From Streptococcus infantis (GTDB lineage Bacteria > Bacillota > Bacilli > Lactobacillales > Streptococcaceae), in NCBI RefSeq assembly GCF_000963255.1, contig NZ_JYOV01000019.1, forward strand, positions 62,001 to 126,000: 64,000 nucleotides of DNA, in the 5' to 3' direction. Below, one piece after another: positions 9,769 to 19,846 of this stretch; within the stretch, counting starts at the first letter, position 1, and the number at the start of each line of letters is the position of its first letter. The notes under the pieces are model-generated. The model did no database searches. It was given only the letters and a program-made list of their open reading frames with translations, and was not told the DNA's origin. Position numbers and translations under genes: made by a program.

Positions 9769-10505
9769 TATCTTACCTCCTGTTTTGCAAACCAAATAGA
9801 TGATAAGTAAGATAATAGAAGAAATAACAGAATTGAGAAGATACATGGAGGAAAAATTGATGTGTTTAACATCATATTTCCTCCATCTGCTGGTAGTCCA
9901 TTTGGCATAATTTTCAGCATTGGAACCATCGTTCTTATACTCCAACTATATGGAGATAACAGCCAATAATTTCCAGCAGAAAACACAATTCCAAGTGCAA
10001 CACCTAATAAACCATTTATCATAAGACTAGTAGAAAAACCAAACTTTTTAGCTAATAGTAGACAAAATGGAATTTGCCATATGCTTGATACCACTAATAA
10101 TATACTTGAGACTAATAAAGTACTAAAGCTATAGCTTAAAAATATTTGATCTCCAAAAATAAATTGTACAATTAAAACTGCTATCAAATGAACCAAACTG
10201 GCCATCAGAATCAAACAGCTTGCCACTATAATTTTTGATATCCAAATCTTTCGCAAATCAATACTGAGAGGATAAACTGCCCTATATTTTATTTTTTTAT
10301 CTTCGTATCGATTCATTAAAGCAGGAATCAGTGCATAAGTGATTGGCATAATTATAGTATACCACCAATTATATGAATCTATTGTAAAATATGGTGGTAC
10401 CAGTAAATAAGATAAAATTATCAAAGATATAGGTATTATATAGATTATTTTTTTTAAAAAAGTTCTTTTATATTTTAAATAATCACCAAGAATATAATTC
10501 ATCAT
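9768..10505 (-). CDS. Lantibiotic immunity ABC transporter permease, MutE/EpiE type
   Basis: This 245-residue membrane protein has about six helices and contains the family-typical segment SPYSWSIRTMVPML followed by PNGLPADGG near residues 180-205, which resembles MutE/EpiE permeases. It starts MMNYILGDYLKYKR, 3 nt after the end of the ATPase gene, and overlaps the next permease by one base. It is one half of the channel of the immunity transporter. ABC-2-type permeases of other drug-resistance systems (such as CprB-like) are the main alternative. Confidence 0.85.
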   Translation of the reverse strand: MMNYILGDYLKYKRTFLKKIIYIIPISLIILSYLLVPPYFTIDSYNWWYTIIMPITYALIPALMNRYEDKKIKYRAVYPLSIDLRKIWISKIIVASCLILMASLVHLIAVLIVQFIFGDQIFLSYSFSTLLVSSILLVVSSIWQIPFCLLLAKKFGFSTSLMINGLLGVALGIVFSAGNYWLLSPYSWSIRTMVPMLKIMPNGLPADGGNMMLNTSIFPPCIFSILLFLLLSYLSSIWFAKQEVR

Positions 10506-10508
10506 TTT

Positions 10509-11204
10509 TTAATTCTCCTTCTTTACTACTTCCAAAAATAAATTTTCTAAACTTTCTTGAGAGTCTTTTATATCTTGGTATTTTAATTCACCTTCACATA
10601 TTATCCCGATATAATCTGCAACTTGCTCAACTTCGGAAATATTATGGCTGGATAGAATTACTGTAATGCCTTGTTTTGGGAAGCCAAGAATCATCTCCCT
10701 TAATTCTTGAATTCCCAATGGATCTAAGCCATTGGTTGGTTCATCTAAAATTAATAATTTAGGATTATTTAACAGTGCTATTGCAATTCCTAATCGTTGT
10801 TTCATTCCCAAAGAAAATTTTCCACTTCTTTTTTTACCTGTATTTGATAGACCAACGATTTGTAGAACTTCATCAATTCTTGATTCAGGTAATCCAAGTA
10901 ACATTGTTCTTACTTTTAAATTTTCTTTTGCACTTAAGTTCTCATACAACGGAGGTAACTCTATCAAAGCACCAATTTGTTCGAGATCCTTTCTACTCCA
11001 TATATGATCATTAAAGATAATATCTCCGGACGATTTGTGGAGCATTCCTGTTATCATCTTTAGTGTAGTTGATTTCCCAGCCCCATTTGGACCAAGTAAT
11101 CCGTAGATACAATTCTCTTTCACTTGTAATGAAATATTATTCACTACAAGTTGATTCCCAAATTTCTTTGACAAATTCCGTGTCTCTAAAATATTTTTTC
11201 CCAT
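10509..11204 (-). CDS. Lantibiotic immunity ABC transporter ATP-binding protein, LanF type
   Basis: This is a 231-residue ABC ATPase. Walker A is GPNGAGKST at 39-46, the signature is FSLGMKQRL near 128-136, Walker B is LLILDEPTNGLDP, and the switch His is in SSHNISEVE. In place of the usual Q-loop glutamine it has Glu82 in IELPPLYENLSAKENL, the E-loop described for LanF immunity ATPases such as NukF. This is the strongest evidence that the operon belongs to the lantibiotic self-protection class and is not a general exporter. First gene of the operon; GGAGG lies just upstream. Confidence 0.9.
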   Translation of the reverse strand: MGKNILETRNLSKKFGNQLVVNNISLQVKENCIYGLLGPNGAGKSTTLKMITGMLHKSSGDIIFNDHIWSRKDLEQIGALIELPPLYENLSAKENLKVRTMLLGLPESRIDEVLQIVGLSNTGKKRSGKFSLGMKQRLGIAIALLNNPKLLILDEPTNGLDPLGIQELREMILGFPKQGITVILSSHNISEVEQVADYIGIICEGELKYQDIKDSQESLENLFLEVVKKEN

Positions 11205-11399
11205 TTTGATCCTCCTTAAATTTACACTTCAATAATAAAATATAAATTTAAAGATTTTATAAAGAAAATACATAATTATCTATTAATTTTTAAGAAAACT
11301 ATAACTACGCAATTTAATGAAGATTAAAAAAAAAATTTGAAATTTTTAGTATTCTATCTAGAACCTTAATCTCTTAAAACAACGAATCCTATGAAAATG
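11205..11399. promoter_or_regulatory. Upstream region of the lan-type operon
   Basis: This roughly 195-nt, extremely AT-rich stretch must hold the promoter of the minus-strand lanF-lanE-lanG-lanR-lanK operon. Several TATAAT-like boxes are possible, so no single promoter can be called. TAAATTTA occurs twice near the start codon. No short precursor peptide ORF was found on either strand. Confidence 0.4.
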
Positions 11400-11400
11400 A

Positions 11401-11432
11401 AAATTCTACTGAATGAAACTTCAGTAGAATTT
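11401..11432 (-). terminator. Terminator after whiA (probably bidirectional)
   Basis: The arms aaattctactgaa and ttcagtagaattt enclose a 6-nt loop. It lies about 80 nt beyond the whiA stop and separates the core operon from the accessory lan-type operon. Confidence 0.82.
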
Positions 11433-11509
11433 TTTAAATTTGAGGTTATTTTAAAAATTTTTAAACATCAATCTCGATATATCTTTTTTGAACATCAATA
11501 TATTATATT

Positions 11510-12421
11510 TTACAGTTCCTCTGCGATTTTGTTGATCTTTCTCAGGCGATGATTGACACCACTTTTGGTTAAGGGATTGGTCAGACTATCTGCCAACTTT
11601 TGAATAGAATAGTCTGGATGCTGGATACGCAGACGGGCAACTTCCTGCAAGTCTGCTGGCAGATTATCCAAACCAATTCTATCTTTGATTTTACTGATAT
11701 TGTTGATGGTTTTCATACTCGCTGAAACCGTACGAGCAATATTAGCTGTCTCTGCATTATTGGCACGATTGAGGTCATTTCGAGTTTCTCGGAGAATCTT
11801 AACACCTTCAAAAGTATCACGTGCCTGCATAGCTCCTACTAAAATCAGGAAATCCATAATATCTTCTGCTCGCTGGAGATAGGTCACTGCACCTTTTTTT
11901 CGTTCAATCACCTTGGCATCTAACAAGAACTGCTGTAAGAGCGAAACGATCCCTTGGGCATGATCTAGATAAACTGAACTAATTTCCAGCTGATACTTGC
12001 CTGACTCGGGATCCCGAATACTCCCATTTGCTAAAAATGCACCACAGAGATAGGCACGACCTGCTTCTTCATCTCCTAAAATATCTGGATCAATTCCCGT
12101 CTCCAGACCAAAGAAAGAATCAGCCAGACGCAAATCCGCTAAAAGTTCTTGAACTTGCTCATCTGTAAACACAGTATAGACCCGATTTTTTCGAAGATTA
12201 CTTCTCTGATGATGACGAATCTCCGACTTGATACCATAAAAGTGCAAGAACGATTCATAGAGATGGCGGGCAAGCTTGGCACTCTCTGTAACAACGGACA
12301 AGGTCAAGCCAGAACTAGACAAACCTACGCTTCCAGACATCTTGATAATGGCTGATAACTCATAGCGACTCAGGTGGTGTTGACCTAGGATTTCTTCTTT
12401 TACTGCTACTGTGAAACTCAT
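11510..12421 (-). CDS. whiA: DNA-binding protein WhiA
   Basis: WhiA is a conserved Gram-positive protein with a degenerate LAGLIDADG fold in the N-terminal half and a helix-turn-helix at the C-terminus (about residues 220-300, including [15 protein letters not shown]). It influences cell division and chromosome segregation in Firmicutes. At 303 residues it is normal length. It overlaps yvcK by 4 nt, and with rapZ forms the classic rapZ-yvcK-whiA operon. Confidence 0.96.
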   Translation of the reverse strand: MSFTVAVKEEILGQHHLSRYELSAIIKMSGSVGLSSSGLTLSVVTESAKLARHLYESFLHFYGIKSEIRHHQRSNLRKNRVYTVFTDEQVQELLADLRLADSFFGLETGIDPDILGDEEAGRAYLCGAFLANGSIRDPESGKYQLEISSVYLDHAQGIVSLLQQFLLDAKVIERKKGAVTYLQRAEDIMDFLILVGAMQARDTFEGVKILRETRNDLNRANNAETANIARTVSASMKTINNISKIKDRIGLDNLPADLQEVARLRIQHPDYSIQKLADSLTNPLTKSGVNHRLRKINKIAEEL

Positions 12422-13395
12422 TTTCTCACCTGTATGATGCGCATTAATTCATCCACGATTAAATCCCCATCATGGAAGGCACCACCATTTTCCAAGCGTA
12501 GGAAGTTGGATGAAATGACACGGGGGACTTGTTGATGCAAACCATCGAAATCATGCTCAACCTGAACTAGATACTCATCGAAACGGTTGGTGTCCATATA
12601 GTCTCTTGGAACCTTTTCGATATTAACAAGTACGGTATCAATAAAGGGGCGACCAAGATGACGATGCAAGACTTCCACATGATCACTATCTGTAAAATGC
12701 TCAGTCTCACCACGTTGGGTCATGATATTGCAAACATAAGCCACCTCTGCTTTGGTTTCAAGAAGGGCTTGTCCAATCTCTTCAATGACAATATTCGGCA
12801 AAATGGAGGTAAAGAGTGAACCAGGCCCTAAGACAATCATATCACTCTCAAGAATGGTATTGACAACTCGACGGCTAGCCTGCGGTTTTTCATCATTCAG
12901 GGTATTGGTAACATAAACATGGTCAATCATGCCTGGATGGTCTGCAATATGACTTTCCCCAGCTACTTCTGAACCATCTTTAAAGACTGCATGCAAGGTC
13001 AAGGGATGATCACTAGATGGATAAATCTTACCTGTCGTATGGAAAAATTTACTCAGCAATTGCATGGCGTTATAGGTTGAACCCTGCATTTCAGAAAGCC
13101 CTGCTATGAGAATATTCCCCAGCGGATGTCCAGCAAAGGCACCTGCATCTTCCGAAAAGCGGTATTGAAAAACCTTCTCATAGAACTTTGGCATATCTGA
13201 CATGGCAACAAGCACATTGCGTAAATCTCCAGGTGGTGTCAACTGCTGCATATTTTTACGCAGCTCACCTGAAGAACCTCCGTCATCAGCAACAGTTACA
13301 ATGGCTGCAATGTCCACATCTCTTTCCCGTAAACTTTTTAAAATAACAGGGATTCCAGTTCCTCCACCAATCACCGTAATTTTTGGTTTTCTCAT
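12418..13395 (-). CDS. yvcK: YvcK/CofD-like gluconeogenesis factor
   Basis: This protein belongs to the CofD/YvcK family that binds UDP-sugars and affects carbon metabolism and cell shape; it is not a coenzyme F420 enzyme in this organism group. The 325-residue product begins with [11 protein letters not shown] (residues 9-19), then [13 protein letters not shown], and has [12 protein letters not shown] in the middle. It is joined to both neighbours by 4-nt ATGA overlaps. Confidence 0.95.
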   Translation of the reverse strand: MRKPKITVIGGGTGIPVILKSLRERDVDIAAIVTVADDGGSSGELRKNMQQLTPPGDLRNVLVAMSDMPKFYEKVFQYRFSEDAGAFAGHPLGNILIAGLSEMQGSTYNAMQLLSKFFHTTGKIYPSSDHPLTLHAVFKDGSEVAGESHIADHPGMIDHVYVTNTLNDEKPQASRRVVNTILESDMIVLGPGSLFTSILPNIVIEEIGQALLETKAEVAYVCNIMTQRGETEHFTDSDHVEVLHRHLGRPFIDTVLVNIEKVPRDYMDTNRFDEYLVQVEHDFDGLHQQVPRVISSNFLRLENGGAFHDGDLIVDELMRIIQVRK

Positions 13396-14282
13396 GAACG
13401 GTTTACCGTTTCCTTTCTTCGGTCTTTATCACGATGGCTTTCGTTTACAGGCCAATTTTTCGCCAAATCATTGGCTAATCGTTTAGCGAAGGCAACGCTT
13501 CGGTGTTGCCCACCTGTACAACCCACTGCAATGGTTAAAACAGATTTTCCTTCTTTTTTATAACCTGGTAGAATTGGTTCAATTAAGGCTAACAAATGAC
13601 GGTAGAAATCTTCAGATTCCTCATGATTCATAACATAATCATAAACTGCCTGGTCCTCACCTGTCTGATTACGGAGTTCTGGTAGATAGTAGGGATTTGG
13701 GAGGAAACGGACATCAAATACCAAGTCAGCATCAATAGGAATGCCATATTTAAACCCGAAAGACATAACCTCAATACGGAAGGACTGAGCCTGTTCTTGG
13801 TCCGAAAACTGCTCTGCAATGGTCTTACGAAGTTCACGTGGAGTTAACTCTGTCGTGTCTACCACGTTTTGACTCATATTTTTTAATGGTGCCAAGAGTT
13901 CACGTTCCAGCTTAATTCCGTCCAAAATACGACCATCTGCTGCCAGAGGGTGGCTTCTTCTAGTTTCCTTATAGCGTGCCACCAATTCCTTATCTGCCGC
14001 ATCCAAAAAGAGGATTTTAAAGTCTAAATCATCTTGGTTTTCCAATTCATCCAAGACAGCCTGAATCTCTGAGAAGAAGGAACGACTACGCATATCCACT
14101 ACTAGGGCCAACTTATGATCATCATCCTTGGTCTCAACCAACTGCAAAAACTTTGGTAAGAGGGCAGGCGGCATATTATCAATCGTAAAATATCCTAAAT
14201 CTTCAAAAGATTGAATGGCTACAGTTTTCCCTGCACCACTCATCCCTGTAACAATCACCAGGTGAAGTTGTTTCTTTGTCAT
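13392..14282 (-). CDS. rapZ: RNase adapter / nucleotide-binding protein RapZ
   Basis: RapZ has an N-terminal P-loop ([12 protein letters not shown], residues 11-22) and a C-terminal domain with the conserved [11 protein letters not shown] near residues 260-270. In E. coli it steers RNase E to the glmZ small RNA and controls GlmS; in streptococci the function is less clear. It is 296 residues long and first in the rapZ-yvcK-whiA unit. A terminator of the upstream ridA gene precedes it, so it may have its own promoter in the roughly 20-nt gap or depend on read-through. Confidence 0.95.
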   Translation of the reverse strand: MTKKQLHLVIVTGMSGAGKTVAIQSFEDLGYFTIDNMPPALLPKFLQLVETKDDDHKLALVVDMRSRSFFSEIQAVLDELENQDDLDFKILFLDAADKELVARYKETRRSHPLAADGRILDGIKLERELLAPLKNMSQNVVDTTELTPRELRKTIAEQFSDQEQAQSFRIEVMSFGFKYGIPIDADLVFDVRFLPNPYYLPELRNQTGEDQAVYDYVMNHEESEDFYRHLLALIEPILPGYKKEGKSVLTIAVGCTGGQHRSVAFAKRLANDLAKNWPVNESHRDKDRRKETVNRS

Positions 14283-14303
14283 CTTTGTCTCCTTATATCA
14301 AAA

Positions 14304-14326
14304 GAAGTTTGGAAGAACCAAACTTC
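14304..14326 (-). terminator. Terminator after ridA
   Basis: The perfect 9-bp stem gaagtttgg/ccaaacttc is followed, on the minus strand, by TTTT. It sits between ridA and rapZ. Confidence 0.75.
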
Positions 14327-14333
14327 AACTCGC

Positions 14334-14714
14334 TTATCCAATCTCTGCGATGACTTCAATTTCGACTTTTACATCGCGAGGAAGACGAGCTACTTCTACA
14401 GCTGAACGAGCTGGAAATTCCTTGTTAAAGGCTGTTTGGTATACCTCATTGAAAGGTACAAAGTCGTTCATATCACTCAAGAAGCAAGTTGTTTTAACAA
14501 CATGGTCAAAATCCGTTCCCGCTTCTGCCAAAATAGCTCCAATGTTTTTCAAAACTTGTTCAGTCTGTTCTTGGATCGTTTCTCCTACGATTTCTCCAGT
14601 TTCAGGAGATAGAGGTACTTGACCGCTAGCAAACAAAAGGTTGCCAACGATTTTTCCTTGAACGTAAGGTCCAATTGCCTTTGGAGCTTTATCTGTATGA
14701 ATTGTTTTTGCCAT
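14334..14714 (-). CDS. ridA: RidA family enamine/imine deaminase
   Basis: This is a small cytoplasmic protein (126 residues) that hydrolyses reactive 2-aminoacrylate and other enamines released by PLP enzymes. It shows the family pattern: GPYVQGKIVGNLLFASGQ at about 17-34, the conserved Arg in SAVEVARLPRDVKVEIEVIA near the C-terminus, and the typical length. It lies 9 nt after engB. A hairpin downstream ends the transcript at least partly. Confidence 0.95.
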   Translation of the reverse strand: MAKTIHTDKAPKAIGPYVQGKIVGNLLFASGQVPLSPETGEIVGETIQEQTEQVLKNIGAILAEAGTDFDHVVKTTCFLSDMNDFVPFNEVYQTAFNKEFPARSAVEVARLPRDVKVEIEVIAEIG

Positions 14715-14723
14715 TTGTATTCC

Positions 14724-15311
14724 TCACAATTTTTCTAAAATAGCATCCCAAGCTTGGTCCATTCCTGCTTTTGTCACTGAAGAAAAGAGGATGAAATCAT
14801 CACTTGGATCAAAGTTTAATTTCTTTTTAATAGCTGATTCGTGCTTATTCCATTTACCACGCGGAATCTTATCTGCTTTAGTCGCCACAATGATGACAGG
14901 AATTTCGTAATATTTAAGAAATTCGTACATCTGTACATCATCAGCCGTCGGATCATGGCGAAGGTCTACAAGACTAACAACCGCTCGAAGATTTTCTCGA
15001 GTAGTCAAGTACTCTTCAATCATACGACCCCATTTTTCACGTTCCTTTTTGGAAACACGGGCATAACCATAACCAGGCACATCCACAAAACGCATCTTGT
15101 CATCAATATTAAAGAAATTGAGTAGTTGTGTTTTTCCTGGTTTTCCAGAAGTACGAGCTAGATTCTTACGATTAAGCATGGTGTTGATGAAGCTTGACTT
15201 CCCAACATTTGAGCGACCTGCAAGAGCAATTTCAGGAAGTTCATCCTGCGGATAGTGGGACTTGTTGGCTGCACTCAGCAAAATCTCAGCATTTTGTGTA
15301 TTGATTTCCAT
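14724..15311 (-). CDS. engB: Ribosome biogenesis GTPase YsxC/EngB
   Basis: This essential GTPase is needed for large ribosomal subunit assembly. G1 is [10 protein letters not shown] at about 31-40, G3 is DVPGYGYA and G4 is TKAD. Start: the ATG at 15311 (MEINTQN) gives 195 residues, the usual length. A GTG two codons upstream (15317) lies inside the GAGGTGA ribosome binding site and is less likely. It follows clpX by 8 nt, a pairing common in streptococci. Confidence 0.95.
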   Translation of the reverse strand: MEINTQNAEILLSAANKSHYPQDELPEIALAGRSNVGKSSFINTMLNRKNLARTSGKPGKTQLLNFFNIDDKMRFVDVPGYGYARVSKKEREKWGRMIEEYLTTRENLRAVVSLVDLRHDPTADDVQMYEFLKYYEIPVIIVATKADKIPRGKWNKHESAIKKKLNFDPSDDFILFSSVTKAGMDQAWDAILEKL

Positions 15312-15319
15312 AGTCACCT

Positions 15320-16552
15320 CTAGGCTGTCTCTAGAATTGGCTTAGCCGTTCCGTCAACCGCTTCTTTTGTGATACGAACTGTTTTCACATTTTCTTGGCT
15401 TGGAACTTCAAACATAACGTCTAGCATGGTTTCTTCAATGATTGAGCGAAGACCACGCGCACCAGTTTTGCGTTCGATAGCTTTGTTGGCAATTTCCTGG
15501 AGGGCTTCGTCGTCAAATTCAAGCTCAACATCATCATAAGAAAGTAAGGTCTGGTATTGTTTGACCAAGGCATTTCTTGGCTCCTTCAAGATGCGAACCA
15601 AATCATCTACGGTCAACTGCTCCAAGGCTGCAAAGACAGGCAAACGCCCAATCAACTCAGGAATAATTCCGAATTTTTGAATATCTTCTGCGATGATTTC
15701 TTGCATGTATGAGCTGTTTTCGTCAATGGCCTTGTTGTTTTGTCCAAAACCGATAACTTTTTCACCAAGACGCTGTTTGACAATCTCTTCGATGCCATCG
15801 AAGGCTCCACCAACAATGAAGAGAATATTCTTAGTATCTACTTGAATCATCTCTTGTTGTGGATGTTTGCGTCCACCTTGTGGAGGAACACTTGCTACTG
15901 TACCTTCAATAATCTTGAGGAGGGCTTGTTGCACCCCTTCACCAGAAACGTCACGTGTGATAGACACGTTCTCGCTCTTCTTGGCAATCTTGTCAATTTC
16001 ATCCACGTAGATAATCCCACGTTCTGCACGTTCGATGTTAAAGTCAGCTGCTTGCAAGAGTTTGAGGAGGATATTCTCCACGTCCTCACCAACATAACCA
16101 GCCTCAGTAAGAGCTGTTGCATCTGCAATGGCAAATGGTACATTCAAACTTCTAGCAAGAGTTTGAGCAAGGAAAGTCTTCCCTGAACCAGTTGGGCCAA
16201 TCATCAAAATGTTTGATTTTTGCAAATCCACATCTTCTGACTCTTCACGAGTGTCATGGAAATTGATGCGTTTGTAGTGGTTATATACAGCCACTGCCAA
16301 GGCACGTTTGGCACGATCTTGACCAATCACATAGTGGTTCAAGATGTTTAAGAGTTCGATTGGTTTTGGTACTTCAGACAAGTCTGCCAGGACTTCCTCT
16401 GCCAACTCCTCACGAATGATTTCCTGGGCTAACTCCACACACTCATTACAGATAAAAGCGTTGTTCCCAGCGATTATTTTTTTAACTTCTTCTTGGCTTT
16501 TGCCACAAAATGAGCAATAAACCATCATATCATTTTTCCTATTTGTAGGCAT
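15320..16552 (-). CDS. clpX: ATP-dependent Clp protease ATP-binding subunit ClpX
   Basis: ClpX is the AAA+ unfoldase that feeds substrates to ClpP. The 410-residue protein has the N-terminal zinc finger (Cys13, 16, 35 and 38), Walker A GPTGSGKT near residue 118, Walker [14 protein letters not shown], the pore-loop region [10 protein letters not shown], and a C-terminal D2 domain with [12 protein letters not shown]. It starts MPTNRKND after GGAAGGGAATC. It is followed closely by engB; a small membrane-protein gene precedes it. Confidence 0.98.
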   Translation of the reverse strand: MPTNRKNDMMVYCSFCGKSQEEVKKIIAGNNAFICNECVELAQEIIREELAEEVLADLSEVPKPIELLNILNHYVIGQDRAKRALAVAVYNHYKRINFHDTREESEDVDLQKSNILMIGPTGSGKTFLAQTLARSLNVPFAIADATALTEAGYVGEDVENILLKLLQAADFNIERAERGIIYVDEIDKIAKKSENVSITRDVSGEGVQQALLKIIEGTVASVPPQGGRKHPQQEMIQVDTKNILFIVGGAFDGIEEIVKQRLGEKVIGFGQNNKAIDENSSYMQEIIAEDIQKFGIIPELIGRLPVFAALEQLTVDDLVRILKEPRNALVKQYQTLLSYDDVELEFDDEALQEIANKAIERKTGARGLRSIIEETMLDVMFEVPSQENVKTVRITKEAVDGTAKPILETA

Positions 16553-16583
16553 GATTCCCTTCCGTTCTAAATGATTTTTCTAT

Positions 16584-16754
16584 CTAAAATAAGGTCATAT
16601 AAAAAGCATGAATGCTATTCACCAAGTTTGTAAAAGCATTAAGCCAAAGTAGAGTAGCAAGTCCAAAGCGCTTTTTACGAAAAGCGTGTGTTCCAGCTAC
16701 AAGACAAACAGCACACAAAAGAGCTGTAAAAAATCCAAAAATACTGCGCTCCAT
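16584..16754 (-). CDS. Small membrane protein, unknown function
   Basis: This is a 56-residue ORF starting [13 protein letters not shown]. Residues 4-22 form a clear membrane segment; a basic FRKKRF turn and a second hydrophobic stretch (about 31-56) follow, suggesting a two-helix hairpin. Its ATG overlaps the folA stop by one base (TAATG), so it is translationally coupled to folA and reads toward clpX. A similar short gene occurs, as I recall, at this place in pneumococcus, which supports it being real. No function can be assigned. Confidence 0.75.
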   Translation of the reverse strand: MERSIFGFFTALLCAVCLVAGTHAFRKKRFGLATLLWLNAFTNLVNSIHAFYMTLF

Positions 16755-17260
16755 TAGACTTCCTTTCTCTTTCTATATTCGATGGTGAAATCATAGGCAT
16801 TTTTCTCATCTTTGGAATAAGATTTGCTTGCAAGAGTCTCAAAAACCGTCAAGTCAAAATCTGCTGGGAAATAAGTATCCCCTTCAACTTGAGCATGAAT
16901 TTGTGTCACAATAATCTCATCGAGATAAGGTTCAAAAAGCTGAAAAATCTGCTTGCCCCCAATGATATAGAGATTTTTATCCTGGTTCTGATACCAGTCT
17001 AAAACGTCCTCAACATTTTGGAAAACCAGAGCACCCTCAATTGACTCTTCAGGATTGCGCGTCAAAATCAGAGTCTCACGTCCTGGAAGCAATCGTCGTC
17101 CCATTCCATCAAAGGTGACACGTCCCATCAAGATGGCATGATTCAAGGTTGTTTCTTTAAAATGTTTTAACTCTGCTGGCAAATGCCATGGTAAGCGATC
17201 CTCTTTTCCGATTACACCCTTTTCATCTTGAGCCCAGATGGCTACGATTTTCTTTGTCAT
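16754..17260 (-). CDS. folA: Dihydrofolate reductase
   Basis: This enzyme reduces dihydrofolate to tetrahydrofolate with NADPH and is the target of trimethoprim. The protein has 168 residues. It begins [29 protein letters not shown], with the active-site acidic residue in the helix after LPWHLP; the NADP loop is [16 protein letters not shown] and the second loop YIIGGKQIF. Resistance-linked positions such as the Ile/Leu after the early helix were not interpreted. It reads toward a coupled small membrane protein and clpX. Confidence 0.97.
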   Translation of the reverse strand: MTKKIVAIWAQDEKGVIGKEDRLPWHLPAELKHFKETTLNHAILMGRVTFDGMGRRLLPGRETLILTRNPEESIEGALVFQNVEDVLDWYQNQDKNLYIIGGKQIFQLFEPYLDEIIVTQIHAQVEGDTYFPADFDLTVFETLASKSYSKDEKNAYDFTIEYRKRKEV

Positions 17261-17340
17261 GCTTTCATCCTTTTTATTGATAGTTCTATTTTATCAAAAA
17301 TCTTGAAAAAAGACTGTTTTGGAACGCCCTCCGAAATAGA

Positions 17341-17371
17341 AAAAATCCGTAGAAACTTTCTACGGATTTTT
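17341..17371 (-). terminator. Terminator after dpr
   Basis: The 13-bp perfect stem aaaaatccgtaga/tctacggattttt lies 17 nt past the dpr stop. Confidence 0.9.
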
Positions 17372-17387
17372 GACAAAATAGAGTATC

Positions 17388-17906
17388 TTACAAACCAGGT
17401 GCTTGTCCTAATTCTGCTGCAAGCATCCAGACTGTTTTTTCAAGGTCTGCCTTAGCACCAACGAAGATATCATTGGTTACATCATCACCTTCTTCATCTG
17501 TTACATCCAAAGCTTTTTGGAAAAGAGTGATAAGGTAACGATAAATTTCAAGGACACGTTCCAAGCTTTCTTCTACGTTACGGAACTCTCCAACTTCTTC
17601 TTCGATTTCACTGTGTTGAAGGAATTCTGTCAAAGTAGAGTAAGGTTTGCCACCAAGAGTGATCAAGCGTTCGCTGATTTCATCAAGGTAACCATCAAGG
17701 CTATCCATGTATTCATCCATCTTAGGATGCCATACCATAAAACCACGTCCACGCATGTACCAGTGTACTTGATGTAGAGCAATATGGGCTACATACAAGT
17801 CTGCTACTGCTTGATTCAAAACTTCCTTTGTATTTACTAGCGCTTCTGCCGCTGGTTTAGATAATGTTGCTACGTCTTTTAATGCATCTTTTTTCAATTC
17901 TACCAT
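17388..17906 (-). CDS. dpr: Dps-like peroxide resistance protein (ferritin-like)
   Basis: Dpr forms a hollow dodecamer that sequesters iron and limits Fenton chemistry, which matters in peroxide-producing, catalase-negative streptococci. The ferroxidase ligands are visible in [15 protein letters not shown] and in [18 protein letters not shown]. The start chosen is the ATG at 17906 (MVELKKDA), because the upstream in-frame ATG is part of the GAGGTGA ribosome binding site; this gives 172 residues. Upstream lies a promoter with TTGCTT, a 17-nt spacer and TATACT on the minus strand. Confidence 0.95.
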   Translation of the reverse strand: MVELKKDALKDVATLSKPAAEALVNTKEVLNQAVADLYVAHIALHQVHWYMRGRGFMVWHPKMDEYMDSLDGYLDEISERLITLGGKPYSTLTEFLQHSEIEEEVGEFRNVEESLERVLEIYRYLITLFQKALDVTDEEGDDVTNDIFVGAKADLEKTVWMLAAELGQAPGL

Positions 17907-18054
17907 TTTTCTCACCTCATAATATTATTTTTGCAACCATATTTATTGATTACTATCTCAGTATACTACACCTAGTAGACAAAAGCAAGAAAATTAACCC
18001 ATATTAAAAAAGTTGTAATAGACTGATAATTTAAGAAAATGAGCAGATATCTTT

Positions 18055-19836
18055 TTAGTTATTTTCAGTATCTTTCCGAGAGAATTGGCTTTGATAAAGG
18101 TCATAATAAAATCCTTTTGCAGCCAAGAGGCTTTCATGATTTCCCTGTTCAATTATCTGTCCATCTTTAAGTACCAAAATCTTATCAGCTTCCTGAATTG
18201 TCGAAAGACGGTGAGCAATGACAAAGCTTGTTCTTCCCTTCATCAAACGCTTCATAGCCTTTTGAATCAAGAGTTCTAAACGGGTGTCAACTGATGATGT
18301 CGCTTCATCAAGGATTAGAATTTTTGGATTGGCTAAGAGGGCACGCGCAATGGTTAAAAGCTGTTTCTGACCAAGAGAAATATTACTTGACTCTTGGTTC
18401 ATCTCCATGTTATAGCCCCCAGGAAGAGTGCGGATAAAGTGGTCTACATTAGCAGCCTTAGCTGCTTCAATGATTTCCTCATCTGTTGCTTCAAGGTTCC
18501 CAAATCGAAGATTTTCCTTGATACTGCCTTCATAGAGCCAGGCATCCTGTAAGACCATACCAAACTGGCGACGATAGTCCTGACGAGACAGGTCACGAAT
18601 ATCTTGACCGTCCACTAAAATAGCTCCAGCAGTTACATCATAAAAACGCATGAGAAGGTTAATTAAGGTTGTTTTTCCTGCTCCAGTAGGACCAACAATG
18701 GCTACCATCTCTCCTGGTTCAACATCTAGGTTAAAATTGCGAATCAATGGTTTATTTTCCACATATTGGAAATCAACATTCTTGAAGCTAACTTGACCTG
18801 TCAACGGTGCCAGTTCTTTTACTTTAGCAGTTTGAACTTCTTCCTCTTCATCCAAAACTTCAAAGACACGGTCAAGCGAAGATTTAGCACTTTGCATTTG
18901 TCCTGCTAATTGAGTGATGTTTTGAATTGGTTGACTGACCTGCCACACATACTGAACGAAAGCCTGCATATTACCGATGGTTAAGCGGCCTGCAATAACT
19001 TGCAAACCACCTAATACTGCAACAATTAAGTATGTTAAATCAGACACGATATGAAGGGCAGGCATCATCAATCCTGAAATAAAGCTCGCCTTAAATCCGA
19101 CCTGTTGCAATTCATCCGTAATCTTTTCAAACCTCTCTTGAGAGTTTTCTTCACGGCCAAAAAGTTTGAGGACATTGAAACCTGTCAAGTTTTCTTGTAC
19201 AAATCCATTCATACGTCCTAGAATGGCTGCTTGCTGTTTAAAGTATGGTTGCGAACGATTCAGAATTGTTTTAGCCCCAAAATAAGTTATCGGAATCGAC
19301 AAGATAACAATGATAGCTAACTGAAGATTTAGATAGAGGACCATTCCCATAACAAAAAGAATGGTAAAGACTGCATTGACAATCTGTAAGAAAGATTGTT
19401 GTAGAGCGTTCGAAACAGTCTCAACGTCACTTGTAAAACGACCTAACAAATCTCCAAACTGATGCTTATCAAAGTAGGACACAGGGATGCGGTTGATTTT
19501 TTCACTCATTTCATTTCGCAAATCCTGTATCATGGACTGTACCGCATTGGTCATAAAGTAGTTTGAGTAATAAGAACCCAACTCATAGAGAAGCCCACGC
19601 AAGAGATAGATCACTAGAATCACTGCGATATAGCTGGTATTGATACCCGCTCCTGCAACACCATTTGCCATGGCAAGGAGATTGCTGGTTAATTCTGTGA
19701 TGGCAAGCCCTAATACGAAAGGCTCGATAACACTCATAATGACGCTGACTATTTTCAAGAAGACTGCAAAGAAAACAGAAAATCGATAGGCTTTTAAATA
19801 GCTCCATAGACGAGCTAGACTAGATTGTTGTTTCAT
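18055..19836 (-). CDS. ABC exporter, ATPase/permease half with consensus catalytic site
   Basis: This is a 593-residue half-transporter. About six membrane helices span residues 15-310, followed by a nucleotide-binding domain with Walker A GPTGAGKTT at about 382-390, Walker B LILDEATSSVD with the catalytic Glu, and the switch His in IAHRLST. Its signature, ISLGQKQ, departs from LSGGQ. Together with the upstream gene it should form a heterodimeric exporter of the LmrCD/PatAB/TM287-288 class, each half contributing to two unequal ATP sites. The substrate is unknown. The partner gene ends 10 nt upstream. Confidence 0.92.
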   Translation of the reverse strand: MKQQSSLARLWSYLKAYRFSVFFAVFLKIVSVIMSVIEPFVLGLAITELTSNLLAMANGVAGAGINTSYIAVILVIYLLRGLLYELGSYYSNYFMTNAVQSMIQDLRNEMSEKINRIPVSYFDKHQFGDLLGRFTSDVETVSNALQQSFLQIVNAVFTILFVMGMVLYLNLQLAIIVILSIPITYFGAKTILNRSQPYFKQQAAILGRMNGFVQENLTGFNVLKLFGREENSQERFEKITDELQQVGFKASFISGLMMPALHIVSDLTYLIVAVLGGLQVIAGRLTIGNMQAFVQYVWQVSQPIQNITQLAGQMQSAKSSLDRVFEVLDEEEEVQTAKVKELAPLTGQVSFKNVDFQYVENKPLIRNFNLDVEPGEMVAIVGPTGAGKTTLINLLMRFYDVTAGAILVDGQDIRDLSRQDYRRQFGMVLQDAWLYEGSIKENLRFGNLEATDEEIIEAAKAANVDHFIRTLPGGYNMEMNQESSNISLGQKQLLTIARALLANPKILILDEATSSVDTRLELLIQKAMKRLMKGRTSFVIAHRLSTIQEADKILVLKDGQIIEQGNHESLLAAKGFYYDLYQSQFSRKDTENN

Positions 19837-19846
19837 CCTTTACCTC

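Noticed and set aside
15740..16186. 148-codon plus-strand frame opposite clpX
   Set aside because: Complement of a highly conserved coding region; composition and lack of a start signal do not support a gene.
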